A stretch of DNA of 64,000 nt from Juglans regia (taxonomy: Eukaryota; Streptophyta; Magnoliopsida; Fagales; Juglandaceae): NCBI RefSeq assembly GCF_001411555.2, contig NC_049905.1, positions 20,388,097-20,452,096 on the forward strand, in the 5' to 3' direction. A model generated the notes under the pieces. The model saw only the letters and a list, made by a program, of their open reading frames with translations, was not told the DNA's origin and searched no databases. Positions within the stretch are counted from its first letter, which is position 1, and each line of letters opens with the position of its first letter. Positions 1-12,000 of the stretch are shown one piece after another. The position numbers and the translations under genes were made by a program.

Positions 1-470
1 TTATGATAATTAAAAAAATACATAAAAAAAAAATTACACCATTCTAAACATTTTTTAGGTTCCGAATTGGGAACCGTAGCAGTACTCTTTTTTATTACAC
101 AAAACATGCTTTTCAAGTAGAAAAGTGATGTGCATCGTGAAAATATTGAATTTTTAACGTCGATCACAAACATTTTTTTTTTTTTTGGAATAAATGTATA
201 AGATTCTCACGTTATAAAACTATATTAATAACTTTCCTTAGACCTTATAATTACAAAAAAAAACTCTATAAAACCTTTATATGATTGCATGGTATAAACA
301 TAACTAATAATTTGTCTAAGGTTCAAATATATTATAAGTCTTGCATCATTTGTAAAACAGTACGTCTAACTATAAAAAAATCTAAAAAAAAAAATCAATT
401 TTTTGAAATAGGGTCTACTTTTTTTAATAATAAACATGTGCAAGACTTGCTCACTTAAGGTAGATAAACT

Positions 471-852
471 TCGGATTGGTTTGTATAGTAAATTGAAATA
501 TTTTATGAATAATAGTGAGATATTTGAGTTGAGATAAGATGAGTTAGAAATTATTTAAGTTAAAATATTTTATGAGTTTTGAAAAACTAGAGAAAAAATT
601 AAATTAAAATATTATAAAATTAAAATATTGTCAGAGTATAATGTTTTAATATAATTTTTTTTTTATATTTGAAAAAATTAAATTACTTTTTATGTTTTAT
701 TTTAAAGTTTGAAAAATTTATAATAATTAGGTAATGATTAGATGAAAAAATTAAATATTTGAAATTAAAAAGTATATATTTATGTTTGTAGTATTTGGAT
801 ACTGAGATGAGATGTAACGAAATGAAAACATCTTTATATCCAAATCAGACCT
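471..852. repeat. AT-rich MITE-like element
   Basis: A ~380-bp AT-rich stretch bounded by imperfect inverted ends, TCGGATTGGTTTGTATA on the left and, read in reverse complement from the right, GGTCTGATTTGGATATA. The interior repeats GAGATGAG/GAGTTGAG motifs also seen near 7.1, 18.1 and 27.9 kb, so this looks like one member of a local non-autonomous DNA transposon family. No clear target duplication was identified. Confidence 0.45.
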
Positions 853-2843
853 TAAAGTATTTCACATTATAATTTAGATAATTATTTATTTTTATTAAAT
901 CTTTTGAAATGTGATGGATGGTAGCTCAATCACTCAATCATATATAAAAACATATTGTCTTTATTTTCGTAATAAATGAAAACCATGCGTTCAAACGCTC
1001 CTTGAGACATGAAACTACTTTGTTTCAAAGTTCAAACACATGTGAGTAATCTTTTTGGAATATTCGTGCAATAATAGATCTATTTTGTCTTTCCGTCTCG
1101 GCGGTATCATTTCTTTGTCATCTCTTTTGACTTTATTTGACCAATGAAAACCAAACCCTTAAATATTATTAAATTATCAAAAAGTAGTCCTAAACCATTC
1201 AAATTAGCCAAAGACCGACGTGTCTCTTAATTTGTCTCTACTTTTAGAGCGTGCCAATCTCGAACCACCTCTTCCTCACACCAACTACTACTTTGCTGAA
1301 TATTCTTAATTTTTATTTTTCATCTTTATTTATTATATTCAAAAGCATTAGGAATAGTACAACAAAGAACAAAAATAAATAAATAAACATAATAAATACC
1401 ATGTGCTATTTATTTACCAATAAAATAATTTGAATTTTTTTAAAATAAAAATTTAATTTTTTTTTGGTGTGGAATTAAGCAACTACAAAGCAAGTGGGCT
1501 TCATTATTAATTAAACTATGCAATATAAACAAAAATGCCTAGTAAGATACTTTGGCTGTTTATATAGCATGGTGGACATGCTGACTAGCTGCCCTAAAAA
1601 TGATGACGATCATATGACATTGATTTCTTTTGGGGACATCCAATGAGAGGTAACATAGGAGAAATATAGGTATAAACTAATTAACCCTAAGTGGGTGTTT
1701 GCGTGCAAAGAAAATAAAAAAAGAAAGGTGTGTTTGCGTGCAAAACATGTCGAGGTTAGATAATAAATCCTAGGGTTTAATCTTACTTTAAAATTTAATC
1801 TTAAAGTGACACATGAGATCTACACCTTCGACTTTATTTATTTTTTATTATTTCATTTATTTTTTTTTTCATCTTAAAGTTACGTTAGAGCAATAGCATT
1901 GGCTTGGCGGTTATTTCTCATTGCAACAAAAGATTAATTAGCTAATTTGAGACAAAAAAATCGTCTGTATTGAATTAGTCATCAGTCAAATATTTTGATT
2001 ATTAATTATAGTAATTCAACATATATGTCTTCAACTAATATAGTCTTAATTTTTTCTAGCTCTCTGTCTCTCTCAAGTATTTTAATTGAAGAAATTATAC
2101 AAAAATGAATATTTTAATAATATAAATATAAAAAAATAGCTCATCTAGTGTGGGGTGTATTTCATATAGATTGATCATGAGTAGTAAAAGTGATTTATTT
2201 AAGTTAAATTTGGATATAACTATGCCCAATCCAATGCCAATACTCAACATGATTGAGATATTTCCACATCAATTTGAATTGCTTTTATTTACATGTGTTT
2301 GAGAAATGATCTGACTTTTAAGGATTGGTTGTTTAAAGGATGGATCATCTGTCTTTCTCTATTTTATTTTTCTTGGTGCAAGATATATGTTGACCACTCA
2401 TTCTCAATGATTTTGAGCAGCACATGAGCACCAACCATGTTTGACCATAAAAAATTCCTAAGCCTACAAAAACATCATGTTCTTAATTAGTAGGTCAAGA
2501 GGCTTTACCCCTAACGGCTATGCAATATGTTATTAGGATGTCTGTAATTAAGTACCTTAAAACAAAACAAAACAAAATGAACTAATAATAATCCCTATGA
2601 TCAGAATGAATTATGAACCATTTTCAAGCTCATAAGGGACTGACTATAGGGTGAAATTATTCTGATAATGCAAAAAGCTAAACAAAAGCGAACTCCAATT
2701 TCATTAATATTTTTTAAAAATTTTTAGATTGAATAATACTAGATATAATTTTTAGACGTTCAAGTTTCCAAACTTGGGCTGAAACTTAGGTCCAAGTTTT
2801 TGGACGTTTAGTTCTAAACGGGACCTAAGTAAGACTTAAGACT

Positions 2844-3185
2844 TAGGTCTCGTTTAGAACTTGGCCTGAATTGAGCAATCTAATTTTGACCTAAGTCTAA
2901 TATTCAAACACTCAAAATTCAAATTAATAAACTCACTCATCTCAATTCAAAACTTTCCTATTGTGAGATTCACAATTTTTTTCAACTCAACACTTATACA
3001 CGCATGATCTATAATTTTTTTTAACTTTTTATAAATACATCTAAATTCATCTTAAAATCTAAACATATATAAACTCATCTTAAATAGATCCCATAAAATT
3101 TACTCAATTATTTTAACTCATTATTATTTATAAAAAATTCAATTCATTTCAACTTAATTCAATAATATACAAACAGATCTTAAAA
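2844..3185. repeat. Possible MITE, same style
   Basis: Left end AGGTCTCGTTTAGAAC and right end, in reverse complement, AAGATCTGTTTGTATA are weakly inverted. The interior is rich in CTCATCTCAA-type motifs like the other AT-rich MITE-like stretches. Assigned by resemblance only; boundaries are approximate. Confidence 0.3.
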
Positions 3186-6100
3186 TATGATTTATCCCTT
3201 TAGGTTTTATCAATTCGGAGGGGGGACATCTCTGACTTGTCCATGGCCAATCAGAGTATAGCATTTTTGAGTCCAAATCAAGTGGTGCTTCTTTTGTCTT
3301 TATCGCAATGTAAGCAAACATATTGTAGGTGACGAACCTATGTGACATGATTTTGATTAGATACCAAAAAAGTTGCAGGCTCAGCCACCCATATGTTTCT
3401 TTACTTTACTATCTTCTTTTGGTCAACAAAATCATATTTCAACCTACTGTTTTGATATTCTCATACTATGTTGCTTCTCGCCATCATACAGTAGCTAGGT
3501 TTTGAAATATCTTTACACCTTTTCAAAGAGGTAAAAACTTTTGAATTTTATATTATCAGTGTAACTGATTTTGTCAAAAATAACTATACTAATAATTTTT
3601 TGGCAAATAGATTTTAAAGAAATAGAAATGATAGTTACAGTTATGAGTGCATAAATACGATATAATTATTTAAAAATAAATAAATAAATATGAAATACGC
3701 ATGAAAATAATAATAATTTTTTAATAATAGATCTCACTTTTCTTTGAAGTTACTGCACGATACTTATATACTTTACTACTATATATATCATTACTGCCAT
3801 CTGAATGAGGTGGGGGCATGCTTGTGGCGGTGGGCCAAAAATATATTTGTCTTTTTTATTAAAGTAGTATATATATCATTTTATGTTATTTATTTATCGT
3901 TCGATTATGTTCCTAATATTAATTTATAACTTACTAATTATTAATGCATCTTTATTTATTTATTTTTTATTTTTTATAGAGCATCTTTGTTTTTTCAAAT
4001 CAAGGGACATGGTCTAAGTGGCAGTACACTAAAATTATAAGGTTGGTCTTGCTTATATGGAGTAGTATTAAAGTTGCAAATTTAGGTGAATATTTCATGC
4101 CCTTTACGACTATAATAAAGGACTTTCACGGCAGAATAAGGAAGAAGATATTTAAAAGGCCGACCACAGTATCATAGACGGCCTTCTCTTTAGGCAAGAA
4201 GATTGAAGACTGCATGATTGAGGATAAAAGGTAGACAAAGTTTCTTGACATCATTTACTACCATAACTCAGCTCTTAATGCATGTGTTCTAGATTTAGAA
4301 GCTCATAGCTTAAGAATCCAAAGATACCGAGACGATTTTTTTTGTCGCAAAAAGTCATTTTTGTCGCATCACATGCATATATATTATATTTTTGGCGACA
4401 AGAAACTTGGTCAAGAAAAAATAATTATGTTGTAATGTATTTTCTTTACAATTAGGGAAAATATAAGAATTATTGGTGGAAATTTATGATGAAGGGGGAG
4501 GACAACAATATCAACATGTAAACCACATAAGTAGATGTACATGATATGAGCCACATTCAATGAGATATGATTTCTGTGTTTTTCTCGGGAAAGAAAGAAA
4601 GGAAAAAAAAAAAAAAAGACTTTCCTAGAAAATTTTTACAGATTAACATGCCGACCAAAAGAGCCCACTTTGGTATCTCATGAAGATATTTGTGTCTCGA
4701 GGGACATACCAAAATTTCCAGTTGTTTTCATCATTTTGGCCACAACTCCTACTCTTCAAGTCAAGTCTCCCTTCCTTATGCAGCGCACATAGTGTGGTAG
4801 CTAAGAAGATATTTCACTAATTTGACATGAAATGCCAAGTCACTTTCAAGCCATCTTATGACTCAGTCCTGCCCTAAAGTATGAAAGAAAGGCTGAATCA
4901 CCCACTTGATCTATCCCACTGCCTCTTTTCTTGAATAATTAAGATCATGACCACTACTTTTGTACTATTCAATTGATTTTTAGGTAGTTTAAATCCAGTA
5001 ATTGAGGAACATAATCTCGAGTGCTAGAGTACAACTTGGATGATAAGAAGCGAATTCCTCTAAAATTAATGATCAATACTAGAGAAGACATTTAAATCTT
5101 TTATGACATTCGACATTACATCACCTATGCCTGTTTGGAAAACGATAACAAAGAATGTTATTATGTATGAAGAGTGCCACAGTCATAAAAAAAAAAAATC
5201 ATAAAAATAAATTCACAAATTAACATATATTCAGATCAATAAAAATAACTTTACAATTTAACGTAACACATCAAGTCACATCAGCTTGTAAGTTTTATTT
5301 TGTAAAATATTTTGTCGCGCGCTAAAACATTTTTGATTATATAAAGTTGATAAATACGTACAATTCTTACATAAAGTTTCAAATTTCATCCTTGTATGGG
5401 TAGGCATATATACATACACATATCCTGGAAAATATCTTACATATGAACAAGAGAGAAAAAGAAAACTTAAGTTGAGGTGACATAGGTGGTAGATGAAGGG
5501 ATAGGAATGGTTCCTGAGATATTGGTGGGAAGATACCTGAATTCTACAGCGGTATCCATTAAATATGTATTGATATTTCAAACCATAATGTAAAAAATAT
5601 AAAAAAAATAAAAGTTAGGGGAACTAATTTTAATAAATCTTTGAATAAGAAGATTTTAGGAGCCCCACTTGATTTCCTCTCTCGTGGACCATTCTTTCGA
5701 CAAGATATCTTGGACGTTTTCATGTTAAGAAATGGATCATTTTGACAAGACCTCTATAAACCATATATATTTTATTTGAATTGGAAAGGAAAGAAATATT
5801 AATTACGTACGTCATTTTTGTTTTTATTTTTTTAATTTCTAAAAATTGATTTTGTCGTGAACTTCTTCATTATACATGAAATTTGACTTTCTACTTTTTT
5901 TTTCATAATAATATAATTTTAAAATATGAAAGTTTTATACATTTTATTTTTAAAAAATAAAATCTATTATCAAAAAATAACTTTTTATATGAGCCTCTAA
6001 TTTATTTATTTTTAAAAAAAGTATCCAAGATTTACGACCTTAATTAAATAATAAACATTAAAATTTACAATAAAATTTACTACTATATTTATAAAATAAT

Positions 6101-6351
6101 TAAACAAAATAATATCACAAATTTATACGATTTTAATTGATTTATTAGATTTATTTTATAATTTAAAAAAATTATTTTAATTTATAAAATTATTTTTAAA
6201 TAATATATTTGTGATTAGAGTATTTTTCTAAAAACAAGTACTAGGTATTTATATATTGTTAGAAGTTATATTAACATCATTATTTGTAACCGTTGATCGT
6301 AGAAAAATGCCTTTTCAGAGCTTTGAACTTTTATCATCAATTAAATTGAAT

Positions 6352-6890
6352 TCAGCTAACCTCGGGGTTCTCAAAAACACCCACAGATGTCGCTGTCCAA
6401 CCAACCCACCTCGACGCGCACGTTTCTAATATCACAGTGTGTGTACAGCTAGATGGGACCACCTCAGTTGTCCTTCCGACACGTGTCCCACAACCCCCCC
6501 GTTTTGACAGCTCACTACCCAGTATAATTGAGGGACCACGACCGGACCCGTCAATGCCTTTCACTCTTCCGGTTTTGCCCCTCCGCTGCCCGGCCTTTTC
6601 ATTTCCTCTCATACGGTTTTCCGCGTGCCACGTCGGATCAGGCTTGTTGCAGTCACGTGAGAGGACACGTCGGCAAATCTGGGACCCATGATGGGCATGA
6701 TATCTGGTTCGGAGCATCACTTTGTTGGGAGTGAGATCGAGCCGTTCGTTGCGAAAAATGTTTTGACCAACTCAGCCCCACCGCCATTTCTTTTTCGGCC
6801 ATGAAATATTGAATTGAATCCTTTTGCCCCTTTTTACTTTCGGCACCTCCTCCTTCCCTACCTCTCCAACGTGTTGTACCCATGAGTTTC
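6352..6890. promoter_or_regulatory. GC-richer block with ACGT-core (G-box/ABRE-like) cluster
   Basis: A ~500-bp island clearly richer in G+C than its surroundings. It contains a palindromic GACACGTGTC at 6478-6487, CCACGTCGG at 6628-6636, TCACGTGA at 6653-6660 and GACACGTCGGC at 6664-6674. ACGT-core sites of this kind bind bZIP and bHLH factors in ABA and light responses (established knowledge). Several overlapping open frames cross the block on both strands, but none has a recognisable domain. It may be the promoter of a gene I cannot identify or a captured regulatory fragment. Confidence 0.4.
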
Positions 6891-7084
6891 TAACCGACCA
6901 TGTTGTTTATATTCATTAACCTTTGCTAAAATTATATAGATTTTTTTTTAATTTAAAATTCCAATTAATCTCGGATCACATTAGTTGACGGAACGTGACG
7001 CATTTTAAGTAATTTTACATATCAACTGTTTAAATAGACAGTCATTTAAAATATTTCACACCAATAAACATGTTTAAGAAGGGG

Positions 7085-7292
7085 ATGTTATCTCGTTTGT
7101 TTTCGTAAATAAGATGAGATAAAAGTTAAAAAGTTAAAAAAAATATTATTAGAATATATTTTTTTAATGTTATTTTTATTTTAAGATTTGAAAAAATTAA
7201 ATTGTTTATTTTATTTTATATAAAAATATAAAAAAATTATAATATTTAAATGAAATGAGATGAGATTAACCTCAAAATCAAGCCTAAATCTA
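7085..7292. repeat. MITE-like AT-rich repeat
   Basis: Contains the family-typical run of TATTATTAGAATAT-like sequence, AAGATTTGAAAAA, and GAAATGAGATGAGATT near its right end, closely resembling the interior of the element at 18065-18253. Ends are approximate and no target duplication was seen. Confidence 0.35.
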
Positions 7293-7701
7293 TTGCCATA
7301 TTCAATTACTATTATAGTCCATATGGCATCACTTTTGGACACAAGCTCTCTTGGGTATTAAGCATAAGTTCCATATATATATATATATAATAATTAGCAT
7401 GTGAATATGATTTTGTTGGGCCTGTGATCAGCCCATCAAAAGCTACAACATTCATTCCAAATAAGGGAGACCAGTGGGGGGCCCACTACTGATTATTATG
7501 TATTTTCACGTTTTGTCCCAAGTAATTTAAGTCGTAATATATTGATTCGAGAGAATTGACTCTTTAAGCTTTTCATGTGCAGAATCAAAGCTGAACAAAA
7601 ACAGTATGACATCGTCATCAGAATCCTTCACTTTCATACAAAAAGCATACAGAAAAGGTGTGTCCATAAATTTATGCTTACACTTGTTATAGGCTAAGCC
7701 C

Positions 7702-7727
7702 AGAGAGAGAGAGAGAGAGAGAGAGAG
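7702..7727 (+). repeat. (AG)13 microsatellite
   Basis: Uninterrupted AG dinucleotide run in intergenic sequence. Confidence 0.9.
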
Positions 7728-7866
7728 GAGAAATTAATAAGGAGTAGATTAATTGGGCAGCAAGGTGTACCCCATCACCAATTACATCACCTAGTAAATA
7801 GAGCCACTTATCCCTCCCAAAAAAATCTAACTTTTTTAATAAATAAATAAATAAATGGCCCTCAAA

Positions 7867-8040
7867 CTAAGATTGTATTTGGACAGTGATGTATTTTGAG
7901 ATATTTTATAAATAATAATAAAAAATTAATAAAAAAATAATGATAGAATATTAAATAGTAATAAAAAGTAATGTAAGGTAAATAAAAAATAATAATAAAA
8001 TAAAAAATAATAATGAAGTATCCAAACTAGGCCTAATAAA
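7867..8040. repeat. MITE-like AT-rich repeat
   Basis: Ends resemble an inverted repeat: TAAGATTGTATTTGGAC on the left and, in reverse complement from the right, TAGGCCTAGTTTGGATA. The interior is nearly pure A/T with repeated AATAATAATAAAA blocks, resembling the insertion at 15551-15774. Confidence 0.4.
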
Positions 8041-8403
8041 ATATGAAGAATCATATGGGCCTCTTGTTAGGTCCAATTTTACATTAGCACATGGGCCTCT
8101 TGTTGTTAGGTCCAAGCTCACCTTGTTGCCATGATCCTGTTGCCAAAACAAAATCTTTGTAATTTCTTTTATTTATTTGTGTGTGTGAATATATTGGCCT
8201 TTGAATTGCATCGGCAAACAAACACCAGTAACATAAACCCCAGGGTCGGTCCCCCACTCACTCCAATAGTGCCCATGGCCCACTTGGCCCAGAAACAATT
8301 CCCGTGTCTAAAAATAATTAAAAATACATTTTTAGATCCAAATTATAAATTTAAATTTGTAAATATGACAATTTAAAAACTAATAAAATAGTTTTTAAAT
8401 TTG

Positions 8404-9080
8404 TTAGAGCGTCCTCAATGGATTAGCCAAATCTAAATGACAGTTTTGATTAATATAAAATGAATTTAGTTTTTAACTATTCCATTCACATAAATCTTTA
8501 CATTGGAATAACTATTTTTTCATTATATAACAATAAAATAATATAAGATGAATTTGAATTTGGTTATTCATATCCAATCTCCACATTAGATTATCTATTT
8601 ATTCATTATATAGTAATGAGTAATTAATAATTAAAAAAATATTTAATTTTTTTAATTATTAATTTTTTTAATTTTTTCATATTTTACTATTCTACCTATT
8701 ATATGTTAATTAGTAATCATATTCTAATTAAATTATAGATTAAAAGATATATTTTTCCAATCGTCCATCTATAATTTTACGAGGTGAAATAACGAAAGCA
8801 AGCAGAGAAGTGAAAAGTGGAAAAAAAGAATATTGAGGGAAAGAAAATGGTTGCGTGAGAAATTATATCAAGAGGAGAGAGAGAGAGTTCCAAACAAATA
8901 ATAAAATAAACATTTGTTCATTGAATAATTACAAGCAAATTTGACTTTATTTTTAGAAATAATGTAGCTAAAAGTCTTTCAGCGTGATTTTGCCTTAATC
9001 CATTGCAACCAGCTTTTCATATGTAATAGCTAAATGAGACTTTATTTTATATTTACGTATTCCGTTGAGACTACTCTTAA
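8404..9080. repeat. MITE with TTAGAGCGTCCTCAATGGA-type ends
   Basis: The left end TTAGAGCGTCCTCAATGGA matches, in reverse complement, the right end TAAGAGTAGTCTCAACGGA, giving imperfect ~19-bp terminal inverted repeats around ~680 bp of AT-rich DNA. The elements at 28570-29310, 53212-53952 and 63734-64000 have similar ends (AAGAGAACTCCCAATGG and TTAGAGCACTCTCAATAG), suggesting one MITE superfamily. No transposase reading frame. Confidence 0.5.
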
Positions 9081-9434
9081 TGCATATTATACATAAGTTA
9101 ATGTAGCTTAATGTGGTTTTTATATAGGAAGTCAAGGTAATACAAGAATCTCATTTAAACAATACGGATCCCTTATCTACCATGTCCCCGCGGACTCCAA
9201 TAAATTTAAGTTTTACTATTTTAAAAGTTTTACAATGACCATATTAAAGAATTCATATTTTGTCACCAAACAAAATTAGGATAAAAATTAGTGTCTATTA
9301 CACAAACCAAACATGTCCTAGCAATACGAAATGAACACCAATGATCAGCTAGAGATCTTGATCATAATCAGCGACATGTTATTGTAAACCTGTAATTAAT
9401 TATCTTTTTATCTTCTTCCTGATGAGAACCAAAG

Positions 9435-10080
9435 TTGGTTCAAGTACTAAGGTAAACGTTGTAAAGACAATAATACAAACAATTAAATGATCCACATCTT
9501 CTCATTAGCTTAAATTTTTAGGGTAAGTGGTGATTTCACATGGTATGAAAATCTTGAGTATGTTCGAACCCTAACTTTACACTTTATCTCATTTAATTAA
9601 ATATTTCACGATTTGAGCTTACTCATTAAAGATGAGTTTGACCCACATGTGATGAAAGTGTTAAGAATATAATACAAATACTTAAATCTACATCTTCTCG
9701 TTAGTTTAAGCTATTAGGAAAATTGGTAATTTTATATGGTATCAAAGCAGAGATCTTGAGCTCAAACCCTGACGATCTTTTAATTAAATATTCCACTTTC
9801 AAACCCTGATGATACGCTCTATCCATTTAATTAAATATGTTACTCATATCATGGTAACATCGATTCTGGTTCTGAATTATCAGAAAAAAAATGGTGATAA
9901 TCTCTCTAAAACACATGGGCTTGGGAAAGTTGTGGTGCATGCATGCACAAAAAACTAATTATGTTTCTGCACTTTGTTGACAGAGAGCTAACTTGCGTAT
10001 TTCACTGATCAAACTCTATTTTTAGCACAAATTGCGCTGAAATTCTAGATTATTTTGGTCACAAATTGCCTTAAGGCAGA
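9435..10080 (+). repeat. D0: partial D-module copy upstream of P1
   Basis: From GGTTCAAGTACTAAGG onward this is colinear with the first part of the D modules found after G2, G4 and G5 (23716, 48184 and 58769 onward). It runs straight into the P1 promoter without the transposon-rich insert seen in D2, D4 and D5, and lacks the 176-bp MITE present in those copies (23945-24120). It therefore shows the ancestral arrangement D-P and marks the left edge of the array. No GH17 coding sequence lies to its left in the window. Confidence 0.75.
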
Positions 10081-12000
10081 TTACTGTAAATAGAACCAAA
10101 GAAATGGTAAGAAAATTTAGACAAACTTCTATCACTTTTGCTACATTAATTCTTTATTTTATGCTCTGATCAATTTTTGACTTTCCAACTTACAAATTCC
10201 AATAGTATATTCATTAAGGGCGGCAGAAGAAAATTTTGGCCCTCAACAAACGGTTCTAATTAATTTAGCCTTACTCTTCTCATTTTCACGCACTATATTT
10301 ATTTTTATTTTATTAATTTTTTAATTTTATTCTTCTTAAATTAATTGAGTTATTTTATTCATCATCTATACACCACACATTTCATGATAAAAGAAAAAAA
10401 AAATTAAAAATTAAAAACTTATATGTGGTGCGTGGTACGAAGATGATGAATTTTTTCTAATTGAGTATGGCTAATGTGTGATTGTTCTTCTTTGATCTTT
10501 GTAATTGTTTCTAAGATATTTTAATAATGAAAAATTATATTCATCATTTTCACACACTTAATATCATACTTTTTTTATTCTTTTTTTTTTATTAAATATG
10601 TAGTATATGGATGATAAGTAGAAGAATTCAATTAGTTTAAGAAAAATAAAATTAAAAAAAAATTAAAAATATGATGTCATAGATGAAAAAAATCTTGGCG
10701 TCCGCCAAGTATTTGAAATGACGTGGATAAGAAGTACACATGCATTGTTTTTCCTAGTCTTTGATTTTCCGTCTTGACTACGGAACTTTTCTTGATGGTC
10801 CAAGATATTAAACGTGTAATGATGGCCTTAAAAATTGCAATTCAACAAAACCCGAATATCCAATAGTCTTCAAATTTGAGAACTGTTACATAGACAATGA
10901 AAGAAATAAGTTTACAAACCGATTTAATTTAACGTGATAATTCAAATTTTATTTTATAATAAAAAGTATTTTATAATTTAATATATCGTATCAAGTCACA
11001 TCAGTTTATAAAATTATATTATAAAATCTTTTTATAGATAAAGTATTGTTTCTCTAAACTGTAGAAAATATAAGATCTAAAATTATAAACTATATTTTCC
11101 ATTGCAATCTCAAATATGAAGTGCGTAAAAGAAAAAGGAAAAAAATAGTCGAGGAGATGCAAGTTTGAGCCAATTTCCTCTCTTGTATATTAGTACAACC
11201 ACATTCAATGGATTGTTAGGTACATGTATAGAATTGAAAAGCTTTGAATTAGTCGACGCTGCTCTTGATCTTGAATATATGCTATCTTTGCAGGCTTATA
11301 CACACACACACAAACAAGGTTTACAAGTCAGACAGATCATTTTAATTCCCAGTTGGATCTTATTTTTGGGTTCGATGAATATACCGCACAATCAAACAGC
11401 TAGCGCGCTCGATCATCATCCACGACGCCTGAAAAAGGTTCCTGGCCTCTGAAAGACCTTGTAGAAACTAGAAGTTAATACTTGTCGAAACTTGACTTTT
11501 CTGGGAGAAACGGGTTGAGTACGCAGTCTTCTCGATTGAATGTATACATAGTTCTGGACCGTCTCTAAACATTCAAATTAATGGTTCGAATTCAATCCTT
11601 GACCTGGACAGGTTAGGCTACATAAAATGGATGCATCTCGAAGACCAAGACTTTTCTGTTGCTGATATACACAAACAAATGTAACATAAAGACTTTTTAC
11701 TTGAGTGCTACGTACGTCTGTGGATAAGAATCCTGATCGGGGTTTCTTTTCTTTGTTTTTGTTTTCCTGCAAGAGATGGTAGTTGTCAGAAATTATGCAT
11801 TGATGTCAATGGCGTGATTGATGGTGAAGAGGTCATTGGAAAATGGTATAGGACATCGTCTAAAACCGTACCCAAAAATTCTAAGGCACTAACCTATATA
11901 TAAATGAAGGCGTATGTGAGAGAAGGTATTGCAAGGATATCAGTGTTAACTGTTAAGCCATAGATTTGGTACTTCAATTTCTTGTTTCTTAATTACTCAA
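10081..12000 (+). promoter_or_regulatory. P1: upstream/promoter module of G1
   Basis: Homologous to the modules in front of G2, psi-G3, G4 and G5. It includes an imperfect foldback MITE-like repeat at about 10342-10463 (ATTCATCATC...CACCACACAT against its complement). It lacks the ~290-bp insertion that the other four P copies carry after ATTGAGTA. A W-box core TTGACT lies at 11492-11497, a typical WRKY site of defence promoters (established knowledge). A second position, TTGACG in P2, P4 and P5, reads TTGATG here at about 11818-11823. The TATA box is listed separately. Confidence 0.65.
11895..11904 (+). promoter_or_regulatory. TATA box of G1
   Basis: TATATATAAA lies about 97 nt upstream of the G1 start codon. 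The same box is conserved at equivalent distance before G2, G4 and G5, which supports transcription start around 30 nt further on. Confidence 0.7.

Larger units (their letters stand above)
1..6350. other. Left flank, no supported gene
   Basis: AT-rich sequence with long A and T runs. Open frames here (for example 3154-3348 minus, 3744-3929 plus, 5276-5581 minus) are short and AT-biased, and show no recognisable domain or splice context. Apart from the MITE-like stretches listed separately I see nothing functional. It shows no similarity by eye to the tandem units further right, so it lies outside the duplicated array. Confidence 0.6.
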
